Position numbers and translations under genes: made by a program. From contig NZ_JAUFPZ010000002.1 in NCBI RefSeq assembly GCF_030409505.1, positions 248,001-312,000 on the forward strand: 64,000 nucleotides of DNA. The letters are read 5' to 3'. The notes below the pieces were generated by a model. It had not been told where the DNA came from and did no database searches. It saw nothing but the letters and a program-made list of their open reading frames with translations. The stretch comes from Zunongwangia endophytica. Its GTDB lineage: Bacteria; Bacteroidota; Bacteroidia; Flavobacteriales; Flavobacteriaceae. Positions 8,804-17,481 of the stretch are shown one piece after another (within the stretch, counting starts at the first letter, position 1; every line of letters starts with the position of its first letter).

Positions 8804-10696
8804 ATGGAAACTAAGAGAAATTACGTAATAGATTTCGACAGTACTTTTACGCAAGTAGAAGCTTTGGATGTTTTGGGAGAAATTTCCCTGGCAGGTGCCA
8901 AAGATAAAGATGCGAAGCTAGCAGAGCTTAAATCTTTAACCGATCGTGGTATGGAAGGAAAACTGGCTTTTAGAGATTCGCTTAGAGAGCGTCTTGATAT
9001 TCTAGAAGCTGAAGAAAAACATCTGGAACCACTTATTGAAAATCTAAAAACACGAATCTCGAAATCCTTTAGACGGAACGAAGAATTCTTTAGAGAAAAC
9101 CGCGACAATATTTATATAATGTCTAATGGATTTAAAGAATTTATTATTCCAATTGTTGCTGAATTAGGTGTGAAAGCTGAACATGTTTTTGCGAACGATT
9201 TTGTTTTTGATGAGAATCGCAAAATTGTTGGTTTTAATACAGAGAACGTATTAAGTAGTAATAACGGCAAAGTAAAGCAATTAAAATCACTAGATCTTAA
9301 GGGCGATGTTTATGTGATAGGCGATGGCTATACAGATTACGAAATTAAAGCTGCCGGCTTAGCGAACAAATTTTACGCCTTTACCGAAAATGTGGAGCGT
9401 GATAAGGTTACTGAAAATGCCGATCACATCACTCCAAGTTTCGACGAATTTTTATATCTAAATAAAATGAATAAAGCAATTTCGTATCCAAAGAACCGAA
9501 TTAAAGTATTGCTACTTGAGAATGTACATCCCGATGCTGTGGCAATCATGAAAGAAGAGGGTTATAATGTACAAACTATTCCCGGAGCTTTGGACGAAGA
9601 AGAGTTGAGTGAACAAATAAAGGATGTTCACGTTTTAGGAATTCGATCTAAAACACAACTAACAAAGAAAGTATTAGAAAATGCTAATCGTTTAATGGCA
9701 GTTGGTGCGTTTTGTATTGGGACCAACCAAATCGATTTAGAGGCTTGTTTAGACAAAGGTATTGCTGTTTTTAATGCGCCATATAGTAACACACGCTCTG
9801 TAGTAGAATTGGCTATTGGAGAGATTATTTTCCTAATGCGTAATCTTCCCGATCGTATAGGAGAAATGCACAAAGGCATCTGGAATAAATCTGCCAATGG
9901 AAGTTTTGAAGTTCGTGGAAAAAAATTAGGGATCGTAGGTTATGGTAATATTGGAGCGCAACTTTCTGTAATGGCAGAAAGTATAGGTTTTGATGTATAT
10001 TACTATGATCTTGTAGAGCGATTGGCATTAGGGAACGCAACCAAGTGTAGTTCTTTAGATGAATTGTTACAAACGGTAGATATCGTAACCTTTCATGTCG
10101 ATGGTAGAAAGGAAAATAAAAATATAATCGGCGATCACGAACTTTCTCAAATGAAAGATGGATCTTATTTACTGAATTTGAGTCGTGGATCGGTAATCGA
10201 TATTGAAGCTTTACATAAGCATATTTCTTCAAGGAAAATAAAAGGAGCCGGTGTAGATGTTTTTCCAAAAGAGCCAAAAACCAACAATGAAGAATTTGTA
10301 TCTAAGCTGAAAGGATTGCCTAACGTAATTCTTACTCCGCATATTGGAGGAAGTACGGAAGAAGCTCAGGAAAACATCGGGAATTTTGTTCCTGGAAAAA
10401 TAATTGAATACATAAATACTGGAGGCACAACTAACAGTGTAAATTTCCCTAATTTACAGCTGCCAAGATTGGAGGATGCACATAGGCTAATTCATATTCA
10501 TCATAATAAGCCGGGAATTATAGCGCATATGAATAGAATTTTAGCCGCTAACGATATTAATGTTGTTGGCCAGCATCTTAAGACCAACGAAACAATTGGT
10601 TATGTGATTATCGATATCAATAAAGAATATGATAACGATATGATCAAAGAATTAAAAGGAATAGAGGGAACTATTAGATTTAGAGTTCTTTACTAG
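8804..10696 (+). CDS. serA: SerB-like phosphatase fused to D-3-phosphoglycerate dehydrogenase
   Basis: The protein joins the first and third activities of serine synthesis. Residues 1-220 are a HAD domain of the phosphoserine phosphatase type: DFDSTFTQVEALD (motif I DxDST, residue 10), IYIMSNGFKEF (motif II), NGKVKQL (Lys motif) and VIGDGYTDYEIKAAG (motif IV). Residues about 228-540 are phosphoglycerate dehydrogenase: the NAD loop VGYGNIGAQL, catalytic Arg in LNLSRGSVID, Glu in VDVFPKEPKT and His in LTPHIGGSTEEAQ. Residues about 550-630 are an ACT domain (HHNKPGIIAHMN), the usual serine-feedback site. At 630 residues it is far longer than ordinary SerA (about 410). All catalytic motifs look intact in both halves. 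The aminotransferase SerC is not adjacent. Confidence 0.9.
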   Translation: METKRNYVIDFDSTFTQVEALDVLGEISLAGAKDKDAKLAELKSLTDRGMEGKLAFRDSLRERLDILEAEEKHLEPLIENLKTRISKSFRRNEEFFRENRDNIYIMSNGFKEFIIPIVAELGVKAEHVFANDFVFDENRKIVGFNTENVLSSNNGKVKQLKSLDLKGDVYVIGDGYTDYEIKAAGLANKFYAFTENVERDKVTENADHITPSFDEFLYLNKMNKAISYPKNRIKVLLLENVHPDAVAIMKEEGYNVQTIPGALDEEELSEQIKDVHVLGIRSKTQLTKKVLENANRLMAVGAFCIGTNQIDLEACLDKGIAVFNAPYSNTRSVVELAIGEIIFLMRNLPDRIGEMHKGIWNKSANGSFEVRGKKLGIVGYGNIGAQLSVMAESIGFDVYYYDLVERLALGNATKCSSLDELLQTVDIVTFHVDGRKENKNIIGDHELSQMKDGSYLLNLSRGSVIDIEALHKHISSRKIKGAGVDVFPKEPKTNNEEFVSKLKGLPNVILTPHIGGSTEEAQENIGNFVPGKIIEYINTGGTTNSVNFPNLQLPRLEDAHRLIHIHHNKPGIIAHMNRILAANDINVVGQHLKTNETIGYVIIDINKEYDNDMIKELKGIEGTIRFRVLY

Positions 10697-10721
10697 GATT
10701 TTCTTTTTATTATATGTGAAC

Positions 10722-10752
10722 AAAAAGCAGCATCAATTTGATGCTGCTTTTT
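10722..10752. terminator. bidirectional terminator between serA fusion and SDR gene
   Basis: AAAAAGCAGCATCA (10722-10735) pairs perfectly with TGATGCTGCTTTTT (10739-10752) around a three-base loop. The A-run and T-run make it functional on both strands. It sits between two convergent genes. Confidence 0.9.
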
Positions 10753-10789
10753 AATTTATGTATGTTTCTTTTTATACTAATTTTGAAAT

Positions 10790-11728
10790 TTACGAAGCCT
10801 TAGCTTTGTCTTTTGAATTTTGGAAATACTTGAAGTTTACTATTGCTTCTGAAACTTTCCATAGTTTTTTCGCCTTATCATCTTCTTTAGAATTATAATC
10901 TGAATCTACAATAACTGGATGTCCTTTGTATTGTTTAGTTCCCGAAGGTCCTATATATTCACCACCGTTAAGTGTTTCATCTAAGCAAGCTCTTAAAATA
11001 GGCAAGGCACCTTTTTCAGCAGATTGCGATAATATTGGCATTAATACCGGAGACAAAAACTTGAGCCATTTAGGCAAATTTTGCATAAGATTGGTATTCG
11101 AAACTCCGGGATGCGCAGCATAAGAATGTATATCGTAACCTTTCTTTACTAACTTTTTATCCAATTGATAGGCAAAAATTAAGCATGCTAATTTGCTTTG
11201 TGCATAGAACTGTCGACGGTCATATCCTTTCTCGGCATTAAGATTATCAAAATGAATATCGCCCCATTTATGAGCGAGACTACTAAGGCTAATTACTCGG
11301 GATCTAAAAGAATTTTCTAAAACAGGAATTAATAATCCGGTAAGTAAAAAATGTCCAAAATAATTAGTAGCCATTTGCAGTTCTAAATCATCTTTGGTTT
11401 TTTGATAGGTAGTCATCATAACACCCGCATTGTTTACGAGGATATCCAACTTATCATACTGAGATTTGAATTCTTCAGCAAAAGACCGTACAGATGCAAG
11501 GTTGTCAAGATGAATTTCCATCAACTTTAATTTAGCTTCAGGATTCAGCTTTAATATTTTTTGCTTGGCATTCTCTGCTTTTTTAAGATCGCGACAAGCC
11601 ATGATTACCTCAATACCCACACTGGCTAGGCCTTTGGTTGTTTCATAACCTATACCGTTATTAGCACCAGTTACAATAGCTATCTTACCTTCTTTATTTT
11701 TAGCTTTATTTAAAGACCAAAAGTTCAT
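10790..11728 (-). CDS. short-chain dehydrogenase/reductase
   Basis: This NAD(P)-dependent oxidoreductase has the classical SDR fold. The cofactor loop TGANNGIGYETTKGLA is near residue 19, NNAGVM near 97, the catalytic Ser in VISLSSLAHKW near 146, and the YAQSKLACL Tyr-x3-Lys near 170. The Arg in ACRDLK after the second strand suggests NADP preference. The 312-residue length and the overall pattern resemble retinol dehydrogenase or protochlorophyllide reductase-like SDRs, but the natural substrate is unknown. No signal peptide is present. The gene stands alone with a long upstream spacer. Confidence 0.88.
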   Translation of the reverse strand: MNFWSLNKAKNKEGKIAIVTGANNGIGYETTKGLASVGIEVIMACRDLKKAENAKQKILKLNPEAKLKLMEIHLDNLASVRSFAEEFKSQYDKLDILVNNAGVMMTTYQKTKDDLELQMATNYFGHFLLTGLLIPVLENSFRSRVISLSSLAHKWGDIHFDNLNAEKGYDRRQFYAQSKLACLIFAYQLDKKLVKKGYDIHSYAAHPGVSNTNLMQNLPKWLKFLSPVLMPILSQSAEKGALPILRACLDETLNGGEYIGPSGTKQYKGHPVIVDSDYNSKEDDKAKKLWKVSEAIVNFKYFQNSKDKAKAS

Positions 11729-12187
11729 AAAAATTTTGTTAGAGGATTTGATTCAGATTTTTTGGATGAACACTAACTTTAGCGTTAGATGAAATGGAGA
11801 TAATTCATTGTTTTTCAGAAATAAAAAGGTATAATTTTAAGATTTTCATCTCCACTTTTCGGATTGTAAATGTCTAATTTCATTGATAATTAACTATAAA
11901 TGTAAAACTGAAAATTCAATTATTTTGTTAAACGAAATATAATTACGGATTAAACAATTTGAACCGCTCAAATTAAATAAATTGACAGTAATTCCATTTT
12001 AAATTATCATTATTACTACATTAATTTCTTCGGTTTCAGAAATGGCAATTTTTATGTTTAGTTTTAGATTCAAGCTCTTAATAAGAATTCAACAAATAAT
12101 TAACTCGTTCTTAGTAATATCCGGCGTTATAATCTGCTAAATTTGTGGTCTACGATAATAATCCCTTAATGCAAGGGTTGGTTTTAT
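11729..12187. other. long intergenic spacer
   Basis: This 459-base divergent spacer between the SDR gene and the L,D-transpeptidase gene is strongly AT-rich. It has a short imperfect inverted repeat CTAAC/GTTAG at 11773-11788 about 45 bases upstream of the SDR start, and a -7 promoter box for the transpeptidase at 12138. I see no coding potential. Confidence 0.5.
12138..12145 (+). promoter_or_regulatory. -7 promoter box of the L,D-transpeptidase gene
   Basis: TAAATTTG matches TAnnTTTG and lies 42 bases before the ATG at 12188. The -33 element is not clear. Confidence 0.45.
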
Positions 12188-13099
12188 ATGATGACGAAAA
12201 TCTTTAAAAATACGTTTGTTTTAATTTTTATTTTAAGCTGCTTAATAGCTTGTAATAAAGAACAGAAATCTACTAAAATTGTCGAGGTTCCCGAAAAAAT
12301 ATTAGATACTTTAAAAATAGATCCGCCTTTAGAGAGATTGGATGTGGTGTATACCATAGATTCACTTAAATCTAAAACAGCCTTAGATAGTTTCAATTCT
12401 CGATATACAGAAGAACAGCGTAAAGTAATTTATGCCATCAATCGTATTGATAAACGTAAGCTTTGGGCCGGTAAGGAAGTTGTGATTCCAGATTCAGTAA
12501 GTAACGATATTATGGATTATAGCCCGTTTCCTAAAAAATTAGGAATGGTTGATACGATCCCAAAATTGGTTTTAATCTCACAGAGAATTCAGGCATTCGG
12601 ACTTTATGAAAGCGGAAATTTAATTAAATGGGGCCCGGTGAGTAGCGGTAAACAGTCTACGCCAACACCAAATGGGTTACATTATGGAAATTATAAAGCC
12701 AAGCGTAAAGTTAGTTCTGTAAATAAAGATTGGATTTTACCTTATTATTTCAATTTTATGAATTTTGAAGGGGTTGGTACTCACCAATATTCCTTACCAG
12801 GTTATCCTGCAAGTCATGCTTGCGTTAGATTGTATATGGATGATGCGAATTTTATTTATGATTGGGCAAGAATGTGGTCACTTGAGGGCAGCAGTATTAA
12901 AGCTAATGGTACACCTTTTATTGTTTTTAGTGCTTACGATTATAAAGCAAAAAAGCCATGGTTACAACTAGCGGATAGCGTAGAAACTAATGATTTTACC
13001 GAAGATGAAATTAAACTTTTAGGGGACTACGTTAAATCTTATGAGCAAGATCCAAAGAATTTTGTTACTGCGGAAGAACTGGAAAAACCCTTAACCTAG
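12188..13099 (+). CDS. YkuD-family L,D-transpeptidase lipoprotein
   Basis: The predicted product is a lipoprotein (303 residues) that cross-links or edits peptidoglycan, or anchors proteins to it, from the periplasmic side. The N-terminus has a lipobox-like LSCLIACNKEQ with Cys near residue 22. The catalytic YkuD domain is in the second half: SQRIQAFGLYESGNLIKWGPVSSGK near residue 130, then GTHQYSLPGYPASHACVRL near residue 197. The catalytic Cys lies in SHAC, where most family members have SHGC, so Gly is replaced by Ala; the following VRL is normal. Thirty-seven bases separate its stop from the next exported protein, which may share the transcript. Confidence 0.85.
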   Translation: MMTKIFKNTFVLIFILSCLIACNKEQKSTKIVEVPEKILDTLKIDPPLERLDVVYTIDSLKSKTALDSFNSRYTEEQRKVIYAINRIDKRKLWAGKEVVIPDSVSNDIMDYSPFPKKLGMVDTIPKLVLISQRIQAFGLYESGNLIKWGPVSSGKQSTPTPNGLHYGNYKAKRKVSSVNKDWILPYYFNFMNFEGVGTHQYSLPGYPASHACVRLYMDDANFIYDWARMWSLEGSSIKANGTPFIVFSAYDYKAKKPWLQLADSVETNDFTEDEIKLLGDYVKSYEQDPKNFVTAEELEKPLT

Positions 13100-13136
13100 T
13101 TTATTTAAGTTTCTTATCTTTCTATAAAATTGGAAA

Positions 13137-13886
13137 ATGATGAAACTTCTTCAACTGTTAACCTTTACAATCTTTTTTACTTCAATCAATAATTTTGCGC
13201 AAACTAATATCATGGTGCGAGCAAAAGCAAAGGATGCGAAGTTTATTGGAACCTCGATAGGTGGAGCTAAAATTATCGTTAGAGAGGTATTAACCAAAAA
13301 GATTCTAGCTCAAGGAGTGACTACTGGAAGCACTGGAAATTCTGAAAAGATAATGAAGCAGCCAAAAGAGCGCTATCAGGATATTTCAGATGATAATACA
13401 GCGGGATTTTTAGCAAAACTAGATATTAAGCAGCCTGTTTTTGTAGAAGTAGAAGCGCACGCGCCAATCAATAAAAGTCAAGCCAAAGTTAAATCTACGA
13501 CGCAACTATGGGTAATTCCCGGCAAAGATATTGTGGGAGATGGTGTTGTACTTGAAATTCCAGGATTTGTAATCGATATTATTAGTCCGCAAACACATGA
13601 GCGCGTACCCGGTGAGATTTCTACGGAAATAAAAGCAAATGTAGTGATGATGTGTGGTTGCCCGGTAGAAGATGGTGGCATGTGGGATGCCGCCGGATTT
13701 GAAATAAAAGCGGTAATAGAATCTGAAGGTTTTTTTAAGGAAATTGAGTTAAACCAAACTGAAAAATCAAGTACATTTTCAGGGAATATCGATTTAAATA
13801 AAGGAAATTATACGCTAACCGTCTATGCTTTCGATCCCAAGACGGGAAATAGCGGTGTAGATAAAACAAACATTATTATAAACTAA
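13137..13886 (+). CDS. exported protein with CGCP motif, function unknown
   Basis: The 249-residue protein has a signal peptide (MMKLLQLLTFTIFFTSINNFAQ). I do not recognise a named family. The mature part is beta-rich with two apparent immunoglobulin-like units, one opening at NIMVRAKAKDAKFIGTSIGG and the other at DIISPQTHERVPGEI. Between them lies VVMMCGCPVEDGGMWDAAGF near residues 172-191. This Cys-Gly-Cys-Pro cluster with Gly-Gly-x-Trp-Asp looks like a conserved site and could be a metal site or disulfide. The end of the protein (YTLTVYAFDPKTGNSGV) resembles the last strands of a beta-sandwich. It follows the L,D-transpeptidase by 37 bases and ends at a strong terminator. Confidence 0.7.
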   Translation: MMKLLQLLTFTIFFTSINNFAQTNIMVRAKAKDAKFIGTSIGGAKIIVREVLTKKILAQGVTTGSTGNSEKIMKQPKERYQDISDDNTAGFLAKLDIKQPVFVEVEAHAPINKSQAKVKSTTQLWVIPGKDIVGDGVVLEIPGFVIDIISPQTHERVPGEISTEIKANVVMMCGCPVEDGGMWDAAGFEIKAVIESEGFFKEIELNQTEKSSTFSGNIDLNKGNYTLTVYAFDPKTGNSGVDKTNIIIN

Positions 13887-13912
13887 AAAATCCCGCTTCT
13901 GCGGGATTTTTA
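13885..13912. terminator. bidirectional terminator
   Basis: AAAAAATCCCGC pairs with GCGGGATTTTTA (one weak end pair) around the loop TTCT. It separates the CGCP protein gene from the convergent HAD phosphatase gene. Confidence 0.9.
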
Positions 13913-13921
13913 TTGATCTTA

Positions 13922-14713
13922 TTAATCCAAAAGTCCCATCTCGCGTATGGTTTTTACCACACCATTTTCATTATTATCGTATTTAGTAATATAATTACTT
14001 ACTTTAATAATTTCAGGATGAGCATTCTTCATGGCGTAACTATATTTGGCATTCTGCATCATTTCGAGATCATTTAAATAATCACCGAATACCATTGTTT
14101 CTTCAGGAGAGATATTCAACTCTTTTTGCACGCCTTTTATAGCATTCCCTTTATTAGCAGTATTCGACATAATGTCTATAAAAATTCTTGAAGCGATCGC
14201 TACTTTATAATCATCCTTAAATTTCTCGAATTTCGGAAAGGTGTTTTCTTCTACACCCTCAAAATTACACAAAGTAACTTTCAATATTTTATCGTCTACT
14301 TTAGTAAGATCTTCGACTATTTCTAGTCGGTGATAATACTTACTTACTTCATTTATAAACTCATCATTATCGCTTTCAGCATAAGCAGAATTTACACCGC
14401 ATAATACCAGATTACAATTTTCAGCTTCACGTCCTAGTTTGATAAATTCATTCGCTTGCTCTCGATCCATAGTGTCGGTATACAACTCTTTATCTTTATG
14501 CACTACGTAGCTTCCGTTTTCAGCAAAAAACATCATATGTCCTTTCAGTTGCTCAAATTTGGACGCTAGATTATAGTACTGGCGACCGCTGGCCACAGAA
14601 AACATTATCCCTTTATCTCTCAGTTTTTTCTCTACTTCCCAAAATTCTGGATGGATTTTATGCTCATCATTAAGCAATGTGCCATCCATATCTGTTATAA
14701 TTAATTTGATCAT
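13922..14713 (-). CDS. Cof-type HAD-IIB sugar/nucleotide phosphatase
   Basis: This is a cytosolic phosphatase of the haloacid dehalogenase superfamily with a C2-type cap. Motif I DMDGTLLNDEHK is at residue 7, motif II SVASGRQYYN near 40, motif III Lys in TANKGNAIKGV near 188, and motif IV GDYLNDLEMMQ near 210. The cap (about residues 80-185) lies between motifs II and III. Members dephosphorylate sugar phosphates, FMN or pyridoxal phosphate with loose specificity, so no substrate is assigned. Length (263 residues) is typical. It is a single gene. Confidence 0.9.
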   Translation of the reverse strand: MIKLIITDMDGTLLNDEHKIHPEFWEVEKKLRDKGIMFSVASGRQYYNLASKFEQLKGHMMFFAENGSYVVHKDKELYTDTMDREQANEFIKLGREAENCNLVLCGVNSAYAESDNDEFINEVSKYYHRLEIVEDLTKVDDKILKVTLCNFEGVEENTFPKFEKFKDDYKVAIASRIFIDIMSNTANKGNAIKGVQKELNISPEETMVFGDYLNDLEMMQNAKYSYAMKNAHPEIIKVSNYITKYDNNENGVVKTIREMGLLD

Positions 14714-14871
14714 ATCCGTATTTTAAAAACTTAAATATAGCTGTTTATATGCAGAAATGGAGTAGGGGAATATGAAATTAATGTTTCTTTAAGAAGCGAT
14801 TTTGCATAAACTGTAAGGTGTTTTTATTTAAAATAATTCTTAATAAGCTTTTCTGAATCGATAAGCATTTA

Positions 14872-14879
14872 TACATTTG
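14872..14879 (+). promoter_or_regulatory. -7 promoter box of the TonB receptor gene
   Basis: TACATTTG matches TAnnTTTG and lies 42 bases before the ATG. I could not make out a convincing Fur box around it. Confidence 0.5.
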
Positions 14880-14921
14880 CGGTGTTATTTAAAGAAAGTC
14901 TAAATAAATATATTAGAACCA

Positions 14922-17384
14922 ATGTCTCAAAAACATCTTTTATTATTTTTTTCATTATTTATTTGTTCGCTCGGATTTTCCCAGAATTCGGGAACTCTTA
15001 AAGGTCGGGTGGTAAATAGCGCCAGTCAGCCAATCTTCAATGTGAATGTCTCTTTAGAAGGTACTTCTCGAGGAACTGAAACTAACAACAATGGTTTTTA
15101 CGAATTGCGTAATGTTGACCAAGGAACCTATACCATCAAGTTTTCTTATGTAGGTTATAAATCTTCAGAAATAAATGTAACCGTAGAAGGTGGAGTTATT
15201 ACAGAAGTTGCTCCTGTTGTACTAATTGGTAGCGAAGAACAATTAGGAGAAGTACTTCTTAACGCTGATAATAAAGTGAATGAGTTTACTAAAACCTCTA
15301 GTGCGTATGTATCAAAACTGCCGCTTTCCAGAATGGAAAATTCACAGGTTTATAATTCTATTTCTTCAGAATTATTACAGAGTCAGGTAGTCACTAACTT
15401 TGATGATGCACTTAAAAATGCAGCTGGAATCACTAAATTATGGGAATCTACAGGTCGTGGTTCTGATGGTGCAGGTTATTATTCTTTAAGAGGTTTTGCT
15501 GTACAACCAAATTTGACGAATGGTTTACCAGCTTTAACCAATGGAAGCCCAGATCCACAAAATATTGAAGCTTTAGAAGTAATAAAGGGGCCATCTGGAA
15601 CTTTATATGGTAGCTCTGTAATATCTTACGGTGGTTTAATTAATGTAGTCACTAAAAAACCTTATAACCATTTTGGTGGTAATGTGTCTTACACTTCAGG
15701 AAGCTACGGTTTAAACAGATTGACTGCAGATGTTAATTTACCACTTAGTGAAGGTGTGAATTTAAGAGTGAATTCAGCATATCATTCGCAGGAAAGTTTT
15801 CAGGATGCAGGATTTAGAAAATCTTTTTTCTTTGCTCCTTCTTTATCGTACCAGGTAAACGATCGTCTTTCATTTTTAATTAATACTGAAATTTATCAAG
15901 TTGAAAGCACCAATCAAACCATGCTTTTCTTGGATAGAGCAAACGAATTGGCGGTGAATAATCTGGATGAATTGGGTTATGATAATGATAAGTCATATAC
16001 CTCAGATGATTTAAGTATCGAAAATCCAATGTATAGCATACAAGCACAGATGAATTATAAATTGTCTGATAATTGGACTTCACAAACCGCATTTTCTCAA
16101 AGTTCAGCTAAAGCAAAAGGAGATTATTCTTATTTGTATGAAGGAACTTCAGCTTTTAAAGGCGATGATCCAACAAATGGAACTGCGCTAGAAGAGGGAG
16201 TAGTTTTTGGAAGACAAATGAATCACCAGAATTCTACAACGCTAACAAGTGATATTCAGCAAAATTTTATTGGAGATTTTGAGATCGGAGAAATGCGAAA
16301 CCGTGTTGTTGCCGGATTAGATTATTACAATCAGGAAGTTAGAAATAGCGGAACGGGTTATCTTCAAAATGGACTAATCTATATTGGTGATGCCAGCGTA
16401 GAAAATATAAATGAAAGTGTCTACGGAATTACAGATCCTACTAACTATACGACCAATTATGATAACGGAATATTATCTGAGACTGGTGTAGATGCATTAT
16501 TCGCAGATTCAGATATCTCTCCTTCAATTTCAAGACAGGAAATTTACAGTGCGTATGTTTCAGATATTTTTAATCCTATAGAGGCACTTTCAATAATGGC
16601 AAGTGTGCGCGTAGATCGTTTTGAAAGCGAAAGCAATAGCCAAACTGCATGGTCTCCTAAATTAGGAGTGGTTTATCAACCAATTCTAGATAAAGTTTCT
16701 CTTTTTGCAAATTACCAGGATGGATTTAGTAACGTAGCGCCGCAAATAGGTGAAGATTTGGATGGAAATTCTGTAAATTATGAATTTGATCCTGAACATG
16801 CTAAACAACTGGAAGGTGGTGTGAAATTGAATCTTCTAAACAACAAAGTTGCAGCAACTTTATCTTATTACGATATCCAAGTTTCTAACACAGTGATAAC
16901 GGTTGCTCCACAGGTTTACACTCAGGGTGGTGAATTATATAGTCGTGGTTTCGAAGCGAGCATTACCGCTTCGCCCGTAAAAGGACTTAATATTGTTGCA
17001 AATTATAGTTATAACGAGAGCGAACTTACTGAAGGATCTGTAGGAGATGATTTTCTTGGTCGACGTCCAGAAAGTGCAGGTCCTCAAAACCTAGCTAATC
17101 TTTGGGCGACTTACGAGTTCTCTGGGAATGTTCTAAATGGATTTGGAGCTGGTTTTGGTGGAAATTACGGAAGTGAAAACATGATCTTCAATAGAAATAC
17201 CGCTGGTACTTTTACTTTAGATGATTATACGGTTTTGAATGCTTCGTTATTTTATCAAACCGATAAATTCGGGATTACTTTAAAACTGAACAATTTAAAT
17301 GATGAAGAATATTATAATGGTTGGTCTACGATAAATCCACAGATTGGAAGAAATCTAGCAGCAAACTTTACTTATAAGTTTTAA
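14922..17384 (+). CDS. TonB-dependent siderophore-type outer-membrane receptor
   Basis: The 820-residue protein imports an iron chelate across the outer membrane using TonB energy. After a signal peptide (LFICSLGFSQ) comes a carboxypeptidase-like regulatory domain (residues about 25-100, SYVGYKSSEINVTV). The plug follows: LKNAAGITKLWESTGRG, then YYSLRGFAVQ, LEVIKGPSGTLYG near residue 220 and GGLINVVTKKP. The rest is a beta-barrel, ending in LAANFTYKF with the terminal Phe needed for outer-membrane insertion. The plug pattern fits FhuE/FoxA-like siderophore receptors. The next gene encodes a PepSY membrane protein, a frequent partner in siderophore uptake. A terminator lies between them, so partial read-through or separate promoters are likely. 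The actual ligand is unknown. Confidence 0.9.
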   Translation: MSQKHLLLFFSLFICSLGFSQNSGTLKGRVVNSASQPIFNVNVSLEGTSRGTETNNNGFYELRNVDQGTYTIKFSYVGYKSSEINVTVEGGVITEVAPVVLIGSEEQLGEVLLNADNKVNEFTKTSSAYVSKLPLSRMENSQVYNSISSELLQSQVVTNFDDALKNAAGITKLWESTGRGSDGAGYYSLRGFAVQPNLTNGLPALTNGSPDPQNIEALEVIKGPSGTLYGSSVISYGGLINVVTKKPYNHFGGNVSYTSGSYGLNRLTADVNLPLSEGVNLRVNSAYHSQESFQDAGFRKSFFFAPSLSYQVNDRLSFLINTEIYQVESTNQTMLFLDRANELAVNNLDELGYDNDKSYTSDDLSIENPMYSIQAQMNYKLSDNWTSQTAFSQSSAKAKGDYSYLYEGTSAFKGDDPTNGTALEEGVVFGRQMNHQNSTTLTSDIQQNFIGDFEIGEMRNRVVAGLDYYNQEVRNSGTGYLQNGLIYIGDASVENINESVYGITDPTNYTTNYDNGILSETGVDALFADSDISPSISRQEIYSAYVSDIFNPIEALSIMASVRVDRFESESNSQTAWSPKLGVVYQPILDKVSLFANYQDGFSNVAPQIGEDLDGNSVNYEFDPEHAKQLEGGVKLNLLNNKVAATLSYYDIQVSNTVITVAPQVYTQGGELYSRGFEASITASPVKGLNIVANYSYNESELTEGSVGDDFLGRRPESAGPQNLANLWATYEFSGNVLNGFGAGFGGNYGSENMIFNRNTAGTFTLDDYTVLNASLFYQTDKFGITLKLNNLNDEEYYNGWSTINPQIGRNLAANFTYKF

Positions 17385-17420
17385 CGAATTACAATAATTA
17401 TTCTAGTTAGTTTGTGTAGA

Positions 17421-17459
17421 AGTCGGGTGTTTTTAAAACATCCGGCTTTTTCTTTTTTA
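17421..17459 (+). terminator. terminator after the TonB receptor gene
   Basis: GTCGGGTGT (17422-17430) pairs with ACATCCGGC (17438-17446), including two G-T pairs. It is followed by a long T-rich run. It would limit read-through into the PepSY gene 23 bases on. Confidence 0.85.
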
Positions 17460-17481
17460 TACATTTACGCAAAATTTTATA

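Noticed and set aside
9825..10277. 150-codon open frame on the minus strand inside the serA fusion gene
   Set aside because: It runs antisense through the dehydrogenase domain, whose motifs are intact, and its translation has no protein-like pattern.
11773..11788. Inverted repeat CTAAC/GTTAG as an operator of the SDR gene
   Set aside because: The arms are only five bases and no second copy or regulator gene is nearby, so chance is sufficient.
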